Assembly: GCA_022478985.1 (NCBI GenBank)
Contig: JAKSZP010000212.1
Location: 62,001-126,000, forward strand
Length of the DNA stretch: 64,000 bases
Direction: 5' to 3'
Origin: Massospora cicadina
Lineage: Eukaryota; Entomophthoromycota; Entomophthoromycetes; Entomophthorales; Entomophthoraceae
Shown: positions 20,192 through 31,700 of the stretch, one piece after another
Layout: each line of letters opens with the position of its first letter
Numbering within the stretch: position 1 is the stretch's first letter
Position numbers and translations under genes: made by a program
Notes under the pieces: model-generated
Seen by the model: the letters and a program-made list of their open reading frames with translations, nothing else
Database searches by the model: none
Told to the model about the DNA's origin: nothing

Positions 20192-21837
20192 TGTCATGGA
20201 TGCGGCTGATAATAATTAGACTGGGCTCCCAGTTTGGGTGTGTGAGCACCCAGTGGAGAGCCCAGAATGCCAAAGGCACAGCAGTCTGAGTGACTTGAAG
20301 TAGGGGAGATCTATTGGGGACGTGAGGAAAGTAAATGTTTATGAATGTATTGAAGGCCCCCAAGGCAAACCAAATGTTTGCAATGGGGCAACCACGAGTC
20401 TTGCAGGGGCAACTCCCAAGGGCGGGAGAGGCGTAGATGATGACAACTCCTCCAGGGTTCAAGGTTGCTGGCCTTAGGCTTCAAACAGGTCAGTTTGTGT
20501 GCCAGCGAGGGGTGGCACAGGGGCTGCCACGTGAACAGGGGTGCATTCAGAGAGGGAAACAGACCTGTGGTGAGCGTTTGGGCTGAGCACCCCTTGGGCG
20601 GGGTGTTCCAGGGTCCTCAGGTGGTTGGGGCTTGTGGTGGACAAGCCAGGTATGGGGGCCAAGTTCATGAGCACCAGGGCAGGGGCGCCCTGGCGCTGCT
20701 CCAACAGGGGAGCATTCTCAGAGATTCCAGCGACGGAGCAAATGGATGGATTCACATTAGACAGAAATGCAAAAATGGATGGAGGAGCGACTTCATCATC
20801 AGGGGTGAGATGGTTTATGGCAGATACAATCCTCTGCCGCATGGCAGGGTTGAGCGACTGGATGACCAAGTCAGTGAACATCGGGATGATTATCTGGATA
20901 ATGGCTCGCTTTGCTGGATCAATAAGCAGAATTTTGAAAAAGGTAAACAGATGGAGGCCACAGCAAGGTGTCCAGGGTATTTGATTTTTATTTAGTGCAA
21001 AGCGCGGGATGATTAGATAATGAACTGAAAACTGATCCTCAACAGGGCAAGTTGCTTTAAGTATGAGGAGATTGCATAGTGAAGGTGCCAAGGGATTGGT
21101 TGATTGAGGATTGGCGATGGGATTTGGTTGCCTAGTAGGGAGAAGGGTGGGGGGGATGTCCAGAATCTTGGCAAAAATCAAAAAAACTTTTGAAGAACTT
21201 TCCAAATTTTTGGGGCCAAACCAGGTTGATGGTACTGCTCTGGGCCCTGACCATCCAAGTAGGCCTGTTCACACGGTTCAGATTCCCCGGATTTGTCCCA
21301 GGGGGCTGTGGCCACTTTGCTGGGTCATTCACAACCTGGTCCAAATTCTTGATCTGACTACTTGCGCGATCCAAACTTCCAGGATCCGTCCTGGGGACTA
21401 GGGGCAACTGGTCCGAGTTGCTTGCAACCTGGTTCAAAGCCCAAATCATGCGCTGATCTGATTTTCAGCCCTGGCCAGTATGGACCGGCTCCTCCAGCCT
21501 GGAATTTGCAGACCGGGCTTCAACATTAGTACTGGCTATTTCCTCAAAATTTTGGCATGATTTTCCTGGTGAGTGAGGGGTCCAAGGGCCTGCCCATGGC
21601 CCCTGGCTTGCATAATCTCCTGGCAGACCCCCTCTATTAGTCTTACCAGGGTCGAGGAGGGGGAGGGAAGATACCTGGTTGCCTTTAGGGGGAAGGACAG
21701 TCACCCAGCGCTCATCTACCACATGCACCAAGTCGCTCAACTGTGACAGGGGGTCCACTTGGGCCTTTGGACATCTTTATCTCCAAAAGGGGCGTTTCTC
21801 CCTATCCAGTTGCAGGGGCTGGTCCCCAGAACTTATA
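20192..21837 (-). repeat. 5' LTR of chromovirus B
   Basis: 1646 bp, aligning with 13939-15585. It contains a 243-codon sense-strand open frame (20474-21205), and another sense frame (20052-20462) runs across its inner edge into the leader. The boundary is confirmed by the ATTGC duplication. Confidence 0.93.
20474..21205 (-). other. 243-codon sense ORF inside the 5' LTR of chromovirus B
   Basis: Open from MESSSKVFLIFAKILDIPP to a stop at 20474, entirely within the LTR. No known domain is recognised. The equivalent in the 3' LTR is broken into 14410-14925 and 14219-14413 by a one-base change near 14412, and many differences between the two alter the amino acid. That is what neutral decay after insertion predicts. 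It may be a chance frame in GC-rich sequence or a relic of an accessory reading frame. Confidence 0.35.
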
Positions 21838-21842
21838 ATTGC
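21838..21842. repeat. target-site duplication of chromovirus B (right)
   Basis: ATTGC, identical to 13934-13938. The interrupted element c resumes immediately after it. Confidence 0.95.
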
Positions 21843-21879
21843 CTGTGTAGTTTTTCTCTGATGTCCTCGGATTCCCACT

Positions 21880-23500
21880 GGCTGCCCCAGTGTGGGGCAG
21901 CGGTGAAATTCCCCCCGCCATTTTCCATCTGACAGGAAAAAGCTTAGACTGGCTCGCCCAGTTATACCAAACCCCTGGGATGATTTGTTCCTCCCAAGGA
22001 TATTGATGCCCACCTTGCTCATACCCAAGTGGTGCCTCGTTGCCCCCTGATGCTCCTCCAGAGCAACATTTGTTTTGGCCTTAGGGTCGACTATGGGATA
22101 ACTTTCCTTACCACAACCAAGCCATTATCAAAATGGTTCAGCCGGTGATGTCTCACCAGTTTTATTAACTTATGCCCCTATAAAGGGTATTTTGATCTTG
22201 GCTCCACCTGTGAAGCTAATGCCACCACTGTGGCAACTGTGCCCCTGGTTTTCCAGGGTACCCTCTTGCCACAATTTGGACCTGGATCCCAGCAGAAACC
22301 ACTTTGGTAGTTCAGTTCGCTGGTTTGACCACCCACCTTCCCCTGAGGTTCTCCATCAGGAGCTGATGGAAGGTTTGGCAGCCTATGGCTCCAACCCTAT
22401 CTTGCAATTTGTAATCCCAAATGGAACCACATACCTCGCTGGGCTTTTAGCGGATGCCACAATCAGCCTTAAATCATTTAAAATTGCCTTGTCAATTTCT
22501 CCTCACGCTGTCATCCCCTCTGCCCCTGACCATCCATTCTGGGCCCACATCAAGGGTGGATGGATGATCTTCCCATCCTGTTTCGAGTTGGCCCACTCAA
22601 AACATAAGTTCCCATTCCTAGTTGCTTCCAACAGCGCTGATTTTTCATCCACTGGCTTCCAATCCGCTGCCCACACCGCACCAGCTTTAGTATGGGGTAT
22701 GGTCCTACCTCCACCTTTCCTAAAGCCTGTTGCTTCAGCTGCGCCAACAGCCACCAATCAGCCTCCTCCTTGCACAGTGCCACAAATGCTTCATCCAATC
22801 AAACACAGAATTGGACCCCAGTTTCATCCCATGCATCCTCCAACAAACCAACCAAACCTCAGGAATATGCTGATTCCCCAATTCAATTTAACCAAAATAC
22901 TTAGCTCTATTGACTAGAATTGATGAGTCCAGAGTTTATAATTTGTAGACCGCACTATCCAAATAAAGCGGTTTGTGTTTATCAACCATGATGGTGAGCT
23001 ACCCCCTCACTTATACGCCCCCAACAAAACGCCAAAACATTCTGCGGTGACCACCAGCTGGAAGTTGAAGAATTGACTAAGCCAGATTGTCATCAGATCT
23101 CTGCAAAGCTGCTGCCAAATCAGTGGCGATGCTTGCAGGAGGAATCCCTCCTCCCATTATTCCCTCAACCACAAATAAGATTCAAAAAAATATTTTGATT
23201 GAAGCTCACAAAGCCACCAACAACGCAATCCAACATGTGGCAGTGATAGCGCAGAATATCAAATCCAAAATTACCGCACCAATATCACCACGTTCATAAA
23301 GCTCCCTAAAACACGCATAAAAGCTGAAGCAGCTTTGGCCAGTTATGTGGAACTCTTATGTACAAAAGCTGTATTACTACCATCCCGAGCATCAAAAATT
23401 TATCTTTGCATTTCATTGATGCACAATGCCCCTGCTCTGCTGTAGCCCATGCCCTGCTTTGGGGTGATTTTAGAGGTAGAGGATGAGGCCCCTGACCCCC
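21880..23500 (+). pseudogene. ORF1-like protein of copy c
   Basis: A 241-codon open frame (22192-22917) preserves the middle of the protein: VQFAG-like tract near 22310, VLHQELMEGLAAYGSNPILQ, a DHPFWAHIKGGW tract and the zinc knuckle CFELAHSKHKF with its last cysteine changed to F. Upstream, 21890-22190 holds VWGS, LPQSN-like and KWCL-like words in shifted frames. Downstream, 23040-23300 holds DHQLEVEEL and then KAAAKSVAMLAGGIPPPIIP, the C-terminal domain. The stop and a CCATGATGGGATAAGC junction lie at about 23510. Confidence 0.82.
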
Positions 23501-23699
23501 TAGCCTTCCGCCATGATGGGATAAGCGTACAAGCTGTCCTAACTAGTTGGTTGTGTTCACATATTGTGTGTCATCTGCTCATTTTGGGCAGTTCATTTGC
23601 TTTTAATCAGAGAGAATGTATCTGTTAGGTTTATGAGTTTTGGTATTCTCCGTCCCCTGGCCAGATAACCTAAGGTAAATAAATAAAAACAAGGAGTTT

Positions 23700-25472
23700 A
23701 TCCCAATTAATATGGGATTTGTAATAAAAACAAAAATAAATTCAAAATTATATTTTTATTGCTTTTGATTGAACTTTGGTACAAATGAGCCAACCTTTGC
23801 TTCACACTTTTGGGGGCATTATCCTTCTGAAACGTGATTCATTTGAAATGCAATCCATTTATCAACATGAAGCATAATTTAGATTATAAACACTAATAAT
23901 TAATGTCTAATAAATCAAAAAATATAAGATGATCTGAATCATCTGACCTTGAGGACCAATTTTCCATATTTTTAGTCATTATGGTTTTTGAACCTTAGAT
24001 ACTCAGTTCAGGTGGACTGAGGAATTATTCAGTATCTCTACCTTGACACTATCCCTTTCTGAGTTTCTTCTATTGGTATTCTCATAACTTCTCTTTGCAA
24101 TTCTTAAGGTAAATTTGGCTCAAAGATGTTTTTATTTGGTGATTACCATCTCAATTTGACCAAAAAGTTCCTCTTCCCTCTTCCCTCTTGTTATCCTATA
24201 TCTGATTGCTTCTTCCGCTTCAAATTCCTCTGTATAGCATAATACTATTGTGAGAGGACGTTGATTTTTGATTATTGTGGCAATAGTGGCTGTCTTTGTG
24301 GAGTTTTGAGGTTTTCATCTAATGTATCATGGGATGAGGATTTTCAAGACAAATATTTTTTATAATTATGTCATAGATTCTCTTTAACATCCTTAAATTG
24401 GTCATATTCATATTGGTCTCAAATCTTTAGAAGCAGATTAAATGAAAGTTTTTATAATTCATATAAATTTGAGACCCTTTTTTAACTTTGGTGATTATAG
24501 TTGACCCATGTTTTCCTGATTCTTATAATGTTTGATTGACCTTGCAAAGTCCTCCTTTAGTCTTGGTGCGAGTCTCTCATTCTGTGAACTAGAACCTGTG
24601 TTTCTGGGACTGAGCTATATTGTCTGGAATTAAGGCATCTAAGTTTTGTGTCCATAATTTACTTGAAAGGCATCATATGGGTTATGGTGTGTTAATAGCT
24701 GATGTAGCTTAGCTAAGATTGTGAGATACTTAACCAAATCATACCATTGCACGTTGATATATGCTCTTATTATTAGTTTAAATCCTAGTTAAATCATTTA
24801 ATTTGTCCATCTATAATGGAACGTAAAGCTGTTAACGGTTTCATTTTTATCATAAGTTCTGAAAATACTCTCTGAGCTTTAAATATAACTAAGATCCACG
24901 GTCTGAAAAAGATTCTAGGAGATCTTTAGCTATATGTAGATATGTTTCAAGAAGATATTGGTTGTCTCTTCTGATTAAGCATTTTTTGGACAATTGTTAA
25001 ATTTCGTGGCTTAGTCAAGCGGAAAACTACTATCTGTGACTATTGAGGTGAACCAAACACCCCAGTTAAAAATTGGAATTTGGTTCTCCAAAACTTATGT
25101 CAAAACACCTTATAAATTCCAACCTGAGATCTGATTTGGCTGGGCTGCGCCCCTATTAAGCTATTTTTTAGGCCTAAAAAGACCTAATGATGGCTTGAGA
25201 AGCTCCCCAAAGAGAGACTTTAAAAATAGTCAGCCCACGCTTTTTTCTAAACCTCAGTAAACTTTGAATTTTCTTGGTGTTGGGTTTTTAATGACCAACT
25301 TGCCTAGCTTGACTCAATATTGAGATTAGTTAGTAACTTTCTCATCACCATTTATTGTTTGGCAAATTATTTACTATTAATTTTTTATTTGAATTTAATG
25401 GTAGGATCTGGTTCCAATGTTAATGACGATTAATGATTAATTGGGCGCAAATAATGGTAATTTTAATAGGTT
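23700..25472. other. unassigned AT-rich region
   Basis: About 1.8 kb without a coding frame longer than background. It lies upstream of gypsy G and could contain the start of G's 5' LTR or older decayed repeats, but I could not find a second copy in the window or an LTR edge. Confidence 0.3.
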
Positions 25473-25481
25473 AATTTAGTT

Positions 25482-27406
25482 GTTGAGAACTTTTACTTTC
25501 CGCTCAATAACACTTTCAAGCGTATTTTATAAAAAAGTTTAATTTTACCACCGCCGTCTGGCCACATCCATTTTCCTGTTCATTTCCACAGATCCAAAGC
25601 CTGCTGCTCCAGTGTGGGGTAGCGGTTCTCCACCGCCTAGCGTTTTCCACCCTGCAGGCAAATTCATTTGCCTGAGATCAAATAGCCTGCCACCCTCTAA
25701 CAGCCATTTTATCCCCCATGGGACTTACCGCTCCACCTTGCATTCATCCAGCCTTCTCACCCCCATCCTCTCGCCCTCCCGCATTCCCACATTCCACAAT
25801 CCAATTTGCCTATGTGTTGATTATGGGCTTTTATTCCCATATGCTGACAAGGCAAACTATCAAACTTGCCACCGCTGCATTTGCACCAGCTGAATTTATC
25901 CTTTTTTCCTATATTAGGGCTATTTTGACATTGGCTTCCAGATGGAGGAGGACGCTGCAGCAGAGGCTTCTACTCCCCTTGTTTACAAAACACTCCCATA
26001 CCTACTACCTAAACTCGTCTCCCTTCAAACACCACAATGATTGTACCCTTTGCATCACTCCCTTCTTACCACCCACCCCAAGTTTTATATGATCTATTGA
26101 TAACGGGGCTTCTGGCTTATGGGACTCAGCTCAACCTCATCTTTACTGTTACATCTGTTGCATAGCGCCTTGCTTCCCCTTACGCCACTGCTACCTTAAT
26201 ACCACACCACCCTGCCATAGCCCAACAAATCCCCCATGCTCATATTGAAGCAGCGCCTGAGCACTTTTTTATGGCTTGTATGGATAATGGTCACCAGATT
26301 TGTCCCCACTGTTTTAGGTTTCACCATTCCAAAAATCCTGCCCCTGAGACACTTCCTCTGATGCAACTTCTGAGCTCTATTCAACGGACTCTGAATGGGG
26401 AGTTTTTTGCCCCTCCCTCTTAATGTTCTTGTTTGATGGACCAAAGTGGGGAATTGGCCACTAAATCAATTTCTTACATCAACCAACCAAATTACACCAC
26501 TGCCAATCAGAGTTAAGCTTGTACCACCATTCGCACCCAAGCAGCCCATTTGACTATCACACACCCAAATACATCATCCATTATTTTCATGAACCAAAAC
26601 CCATGGGATCTATTGGCTGAGGTTGAAAAATCAGATAAAGTTATCACAAATGAGGATTCCAGTGAACTTCTATTGACCAGTTCACTTATGGATGGGCTGA
26701 ATTTTACAATTCTGATTTTGACAAAAACCATATCCCCCAAAATGATTCATTCCTAAACCCAATTCCGTCCCCTATCAAAGTGACTGTCAGCTAGCCTTAG
26801 AAGCGGTGGCCTCACACCATTGACCAAACCTCTGCAAAGCAGTGGCCCATTCAGTTTTCAATTCTAAAAAGGCTGACCTCTCTAAACTTCTCCCCTGATT
26901 TCCACGAACAGCATGAGGTGAAATCAACAATTTTCTTACAGATGCTGATGCCACTGTTGTGCATGTGGCGGAACTAGCAGGTTTTGACCCATCTGCTAAA
27001 ATCACCCACCAAAGTATATCAAATTTTGCCCAACTCCTCAATGCCCACATATAAGCTGAACATCACCTAGCGAAATTTTTTGAAGCTGTCTTCCAACCTA
27101 AACTTGAAAGCCAAAACTCATTTTCTAACAACATCCATCCACACCACGCTGATGCCCCAACACCCTGGCTCTCCGCTTTTGTTCATTTCTTCAACAATAA
27201 TGATTCTGTATCAATGAAAATGCCTGTAGAAGAGCTGCCTGACCCCCCTCATCCTCTGCCATGGTAGGTTAATGGTATTCTGCTCCCCACCTGGTTGGAG
27301 ATTTTGTTTTGGTTTTATTGTTCTGTTTGTTTGTTTGTTCAGTTCTTTTGCTCATCAAGTATCAGTAATGTCCGTCCTCTGGTCAGCATACCTTGAATAA
27401 ATTGAA
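25482..27406 (+). mobile_element. ORF1-only LINE-like element, copy d
   Basis: 1925 bp, flanked by AATTTAGTT (25473-25481 and 27407-27415). The leader has CCGCTCAATAACACTTTCAAG near 25500, a variant of the c/g leader. The 3' end reads TGTCCGTCCTCTGGTCAGC (27370-27388), then ATACCTTGAATAAATTG. The duplication is the shortest in the family but is positioned exactly at the tail. Confidence 0.82.
25590..27266 (+). pseudogene. ORF1-like protein of copy d, badly decayed
   Basis: The start region retains VWGSGSPPPSVFHPAGK (25612-25662) and then FAYVLIMGFYSHMLT, the counterpart of FGLRVKYGKLFPY. Further on, NQNPWDLLAEVEKSDKVI (26595-26650) and the C-terminal CQLALEAVAS tract (26787-26815) are recognisable. 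The end has the ATGGTAGGTTAATGG variant of the family stop junction near 27262. The order is the same as in b, c, f and g. Confidence 0.75.
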
Positions 27407-27935
27407 AATTTAGTTTAATTTTTGTCTTAATAGCCAACATTTTTATTTCAAACTTGGTTTGATTAGGATAAGGCGCCAAACAATTAGAGCGTTTTAAGAA
27501 GCTAGAAAAGCGTTATAATGATTGCTTAGACAGAATTTTGTAGGTTATACTGGGCAATGTGGCCTACAGTAACTGGGTATTTGGTCCCTTATACCAATTA
27601 AGGATGTTGGCCCATAAAGCTGACCTACTGGGGCTGAAAAAGACGTTGAAAACGGAATTCTAGAAGTCAGCACAGAATGGTTAAGTTCTTGTGAGGTAAT
27701 TGATGCTACAATTATTGAGGTGTTAGTATTAAATTTGAGCACCAAACAGCACTATATAAATTCCCTTGTATTCTTATGTGAAACTGGTTTCTAGTCAGTA
27801 ATATATCTACTTTAAATTTTTATTTTTATTAGAAGATTTAGAGTAATTAATTGCCAAACTTTACTTTTTTCCAAACTATTTGTAGGATTATAGCCAATTG
27901 GGGTTAAAGCCATTTTATAAAAATGACTTGAGTGG

Positions 27936-29789
27936 GCTTTTCACTTGACATCAATTTTAAGCGATTTTAGAAAAACAAGTCAAATTTCCACCATCACTTC
28001 GCCGCACCAATCTTCTAATTTATGTCCTTGGATCACTACCTGCTAACACTTACGCTCAGAAGGCAAACATGTGTACTGGCTCATCCAGTCCGCCAAATAC
28101 ATCAAGCCAATATGTCCCTCCAAGGGACTTAGCACTCTACCTTGCACAAGCCCACCCAACCTGCCCCACCCCTAGCCCTACTCTGATCCAATATTTGATT
28201 TTGCCTCCACATCAAATACGGATGCCTCTTCCCATATGCCAACAAAGTGATAATTGAGCTGGTAACAGCCATCTTTGCGCCAGCAGGGTTTATTGGTTCC
28301 ACCCTTACAAGGGATATTTTAATATTAAATTTCCCACCAATGAGGAAGCAGCCGCTGCAGCAGCAACGCCACAAGTTCATAAGTATCCCCATTACCACCA
28401 CCCAAACATGCCTCCCAGAGGACATCACATTTGTGGTAACCTTTGCAAACCTCCCCTCACACCTTCATTCTCAAACACTTTAAGAGGAGTTGATGTTGGG
28501 GTTGTCCACATATGGTGAAAATCCTCTCCTCCAATTTATTGTCCCAAGTGGTGCTGAGCACCTCACAGCACCTTGGAAATGGCCACCATTACCCCCACCA
28601 GCTGAACATGGCCCAGCATATACCACCAAATGCCTGTATCCCATCGGCACCTGACCACTTCTTTTAGGCCTGCACCAACAACGGTCACACAAATTGCCCC
28701 CTTTGCTAATAATTGGACCACACCAAAAAGGCAAGCCAATATGCTTCATGCCCTGAGAACATGGCCAAATCTACTCATGAGACCACACCAACAGCACTTG
28801 AGTGAGGATTCTGGCTGCCCCACCCCACAGGCCATGAGCTCGAATCAGAAACAAAATCTAGCACCTCAAACCCAAGATAACCAATGCACACCCATGCCAA
28901 CCAATCAGTAGCAGGATTGGACCTATGTTCAATCCAGAAGATCTCCCACCTCAAAACCTACCCAACCAAAATCGCCTATAACCTAATCTTTTCAAATTAA
29001 CCAAAATCTCTGGAAATTATTGGATGTATTAACTAAATCATGTGAGATTGTACCACCATTAAATTGGCCATTAGATTTAACACCTTATCTGAATTCAGAT
29101 TTTGATGCCCAAGCCACGACCAACTGATATTCACAAGCCCAAAGCCTTTTTCCAAAGTGACCACCATCTTGCCACAGTCGCGGTAACCAATCCCAAATTA
29201 ACCCTTACTTGCAAAATGTGTGCAAAAACCATCAAAGAATTTAAAAAGAGCTGCACCATCCATCATTCCCCTCCGACTTTTCTCCTACTGCAAAAGAGGA
29301 AATCCTACAACTATATGAAACTGCCTCCACCTCTGTCAAGTATGTCGCAGAATTGGCAGAATTTTCTGCATTCACATGCATCACAAGAGCCAATACTGCA
29401 AAAATGAAGCAACTTCTCGATGCCCACATCCAGGATGAACACCACCTTGCTAACTCATAGAGGCTTTAATCCAGGCCCAAAATGCTGATCAAAATGACTA
29501 ACTAAATCACCTTGACCCTCACTCTGCGGATGCCCCAACCCCCCTGCTTTCAGAATTGATCCGCCTTTTTAATGCAAAGCCTGATGATGACCTGCCTGAT
29601 CCCCCTCCGCCATGATGGGATAAGCAGCTCACCACTGTGCCACCTGGAAGGTTATTTTCTTATTTATTTTTGTTTTGCTGCCAAAAAAGGGCGGTTGATT
29701 CAAATTTTAATTTTAAGTTGGTTTAGTAATGGAATTTTAGTTTTGGAAGTGTCCGTCCCCTGGTCAGCTTACCTCAGTCAAATAATAAG
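27936..29789 (+). mobile_element. ORF1-only LINE-like element, copy e
   Basis: 1854 bp between ATGACTTGAGTGG (27923-27935) and ATGACTTGACTGG (29790-29802), a 13-bp duplication with one mismatch. The 3' end carries the core GTGTCCGTCCCCTGGTCAGC (29748-29767), then TTACCTCAGTCAAATAATAA. It lies only about 520 bp beyond copy d in the same orientation. Confidence 0.87.
28069..29615 (+). pseudogene. ORF1-like protein of copy e, decayed
   Basis: The N-terminal MCTGSSSPPNTSSQYVPPRD is followed by a decayed FPYANKVIIELVTAIFAPAG tract (about 28230-28285). Then come the GYFNIKF region and a TFVVTFANLPSHLH block (28429-28470). The C-terminal DHHLATVAVTNPKLTLTCK block is at 29159-29215. The stop junction CCGCCATGATGGGATAAGC is at about 29607. 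No intact zinc knuckle was found. Confidence 0.75.
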
Positions 29790-29887
29790 ATGACTTGACT
29801 GGCTGGTTGTCTCCATATAAATCGAAATATCCTTTATTCTTACAGCAAAGTCTGAATCAGCGCAGTAAACTGACCAAAAAATTACGC

Positions 29888-29903
29888 TTGTTGCTCACTA
29901 CTT
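29888..29903 (+). promoter_or_regulatory. primer-binding site of gypsy G
   Basis: TTGTTGCTCACTACTT on the plus strand, two changes from the site of gypsy A. It places the LTR end of G at about 29887 and shows that G is on the plus strand. Confidence 0.6.
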
Positions 29904-29999
29904 TGTTAGATGAGTCTTTCAAAAGCATTTAGTATCGTATAGTACATCCAGAGTAAGACCTTGAAGTTGTGGAAGGAGCTGGAGACCATCAACTAAATA

Positions 30000-30524
30000 T
30001 AAATTAATATTATCAATGCAGGCTAACTTAATAAAAGTTGAAGACTGGTTTTCAAAAAAAGAAGAAAAAATGATCTATTAACAAACTTGATTCTGAGTTA
30101 TAAAAAAGAATTCAATTAGAAAATAAGCACATCAATGTTATTATTGACCTAATAATGGTAAAGGTCTCTTTAAAACTAAATTGTGATAAAATGGATACTA
30201 TGGGAGAAAATATTTCAATTAATAAACAACAGAAAAGGATGGAAAATCACAAATGTACTTTTGCTCAATTGGAAACTAAGTTGAGCAATAATGATTTAAA
30301 TGACAATTAGAGGAATGTGGGGAGCAGCTGCCCTTAAGAAATATAACTGGCGCTTCTGCTTCCATTCCAGAAATGACCCCTCAAGGACCCTAACTAACGC
30401 TATAACTGGTTGTGTTCCTTGTACCACAATTAAGACAGTTTCAACTGAAGAATATTGGGCTATCAAAAATTACCAGCATTCCACTAGGATAATGCCCAGA
30501 ATTCTTTAAATTGTTTGAAATGAC
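30000..30524 (+). pseudogene. gag of gypsy G, part 1
   Basis: Plus-strand translation is interrupted but gag-like. Near 30330-30380 it reads ASASIPEMTPQGP, and at 30495-30543 PEFFKLFEMTIFGCS, a typical capsid opening. The frame continues across the LINE insertion: codons resume in phase at 35822 when one 19-bp duplication copy is discounted. This supports both the insertion model and the coding assignment. Confidence 0.6.
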
Positions 30525-30543
30525 TATATTTGGATGCAGCTTT
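30525..30543. repeat. 19-bp target-site duplication of the full-length LINE (left)
   Basis: TATATTTGGATGCAGCTTT, repeated exactly at 35803-35821. The length and exactness fit target-primed reverse transcription. Confidence 0.95.
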
Positions 30544-30639
30544 GATTCTAATTTATTGTGAGGAAGGCGACCAGGGGATGGACACTTCTGAATTTTGACT
30601 AAAAAGAAACAAAACTTAGTAACATAGAAGGCACCCCAG

Positions 30640-31700
30640 AGAAGCGATGCTATCTCTTGTTGCCAGCTGGAACGCCACTATAGGGAGGGGAGGGACGTGG
30701 AAGGGGCCGTAGCCACTATTGAACATGTGTGGAGGAAAGGGTCCGATTTGATGAACCAAACTGGGAACCAGGAGGAGACCTGCTGACAGCGACGTGGTGG
30801 GAGGTACCCAAACATCCACGCCTGGAAGTGGTCCACCAAATGGGACCAGAATCTGTGGACAGCTTCTGGGAGGGTGGGGGTGGAGCCTGCGATGGCATCC
30901 AAGACAATTGTGTTGATAATCCACATGGTGATTGTGACCACCAGAGCACGGAGGGAGGGTGGAAGGGGGAGGTCATTGATATAGCAAACATATCTCTTGA
31001 CAGACTGAAGGGATGTGTTTGATCCTGGACCAGAAGACGTTGAACTTCGCGCCATATCACTTTAGAGGTTGGGCACTTTCCAGGCGGTGGAACAGCGTTC
31101 CATACTGGCCACACACGACACAGGATGAGTGTAAAGCGTTAGAGCGCTCAGCTGTACTTCACCCGCCTCAGGCAGCGCCACACATGGGAACGGATTTAGG
31201 GCTGCAACAGAGGGTGGTGTGCGTATTTCCAAATAGTCTTCTGGGTCTCATTGTAGTAAGGGATGTCCATCATGTCCAGATAATCCACCCTGGATAGGAC
31301 ATGGGGGCCGTGGGGATCACGCCATCTTGAATGGGTAGCCCCTGTACCTCTTGTGTGAACTGAGGAGAGGGGCGGCCTCTCTGGGATGTGTGTCTGCTAA
31401 TACAAATTCTCCACTCAGCACTCCGCAAAGAGAAAAGGATTCGTTTGTAGTGGGTTTTAGTATCGTGAGGACCTGTGGCCGATGGGTGGAAAGCCAGGTA
31501 TTTCATCAAGGAGTGAGGGTTTGATGGATTGTTAAGGCCCAAGGTGCGGGGGAGAAGTTGGAGCAGGCCGCGCGGGGCCAGTGTTGGGCTGAAACTGTAG
31601 GGTTGGTAATGGCAGCGATCCAGGAGCCAAGGATTTTGGCAGCATGGGCCTCAAAGTTGAGCAGGCCCATACCTCCACTATGGCGAGGGGCCAAAATGAC
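30640..31700 (-). pseudogene. LINE ORF2 C-terminal region
   Basis: This segment follows RT. Frame 31506-31694 opens with MAPRHSGGMGLLNFEAHAAK, the common 'GGxGLxxxxxxxxA' tract of LINE ORF2 proteins after the thumb. Near 31050-31120 the minus strand has CVVCGQYGTLFHRLES, a CxxC...H pattern as in the C-terminal zinc motif of many LINEs. The homologous stretch in the + copy is near 5685-5745. Several frameshifts are present, and no RNase H domain was recognised. Confidence 0.7.

Larger units (their letters stand above)
13939..21837 (-). mobile_element. Ty3/gypsy chromovirus B, structurally complete
   Basis: The 7899-bp element has two 1.65-kb LTRs (13939-15585 and 20192-21837), a polypurine tract next to the 3' LTR, a 5-bp target duplication ATTGC, and a minus-strand internal region in the order gag, protease, RT, RNase H, integrase, chromodomain. 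The integrase core is still one open frame with its catalytic triad, while gag, protease and RT carry frameshifts. The element is visibly more GC-rich than its surroundings. The LTRs differ at scattered sites and small indels, with most changes in the first 300 bp of the plus-strand left part, so the insertion is not recent. Confidence 0.95.
13880..23686 (+). mobile_element. ORF1-only LINE-like element, copy c, split by chromovirus B
   Basis: The direct repeat AAACAAGGAGTTT (13867-13879 and 23687-23699) bounds the element. Removing chromovirus B with one copy of its 5-bp duplication leaves 59 + 1844 = 1903 bp, the family length. The 5' leader (CGCTTGGTGTAACCTTCCAAG) is left of B and continues right of it with CCTCGGATTCCCACTGGCTG. 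Copy g at 58565-58650 holds the same sequence uninterrupted and serves as the empty-site paralogue. The 3' core is CTCCGTCCCCTGGCCAG at about 23649-23665, followed by an AAATAAATAA tail. Confidence 0.92.
27416..29887 (+). repeat. 5' LTR (3' part) of gypsy G, interrupted by element e
   Basis: Once e and one duplication are removed, 27416-27935 plus 29803-29887 form a stretch ending directly at a primer-binding site. It carries a promoter-like CACTATATAAATTCCC at about 27745-27765. This resembles CTTATAAATTTCCTTTC in the E LTR, where a similar TTCTTAT/TTTTTCT tract follows. The upstream limit is unknown; element d may also sit inside this LTR. Confidence 0.55.

Noticed and set aside
27326..27342. 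TTTG microsatellite and similar TTTTA runs near 40945
   Set aside because: Four to five units only, lying in the 3' untranslated parts of short elements; ordinary low-complexity sequence.
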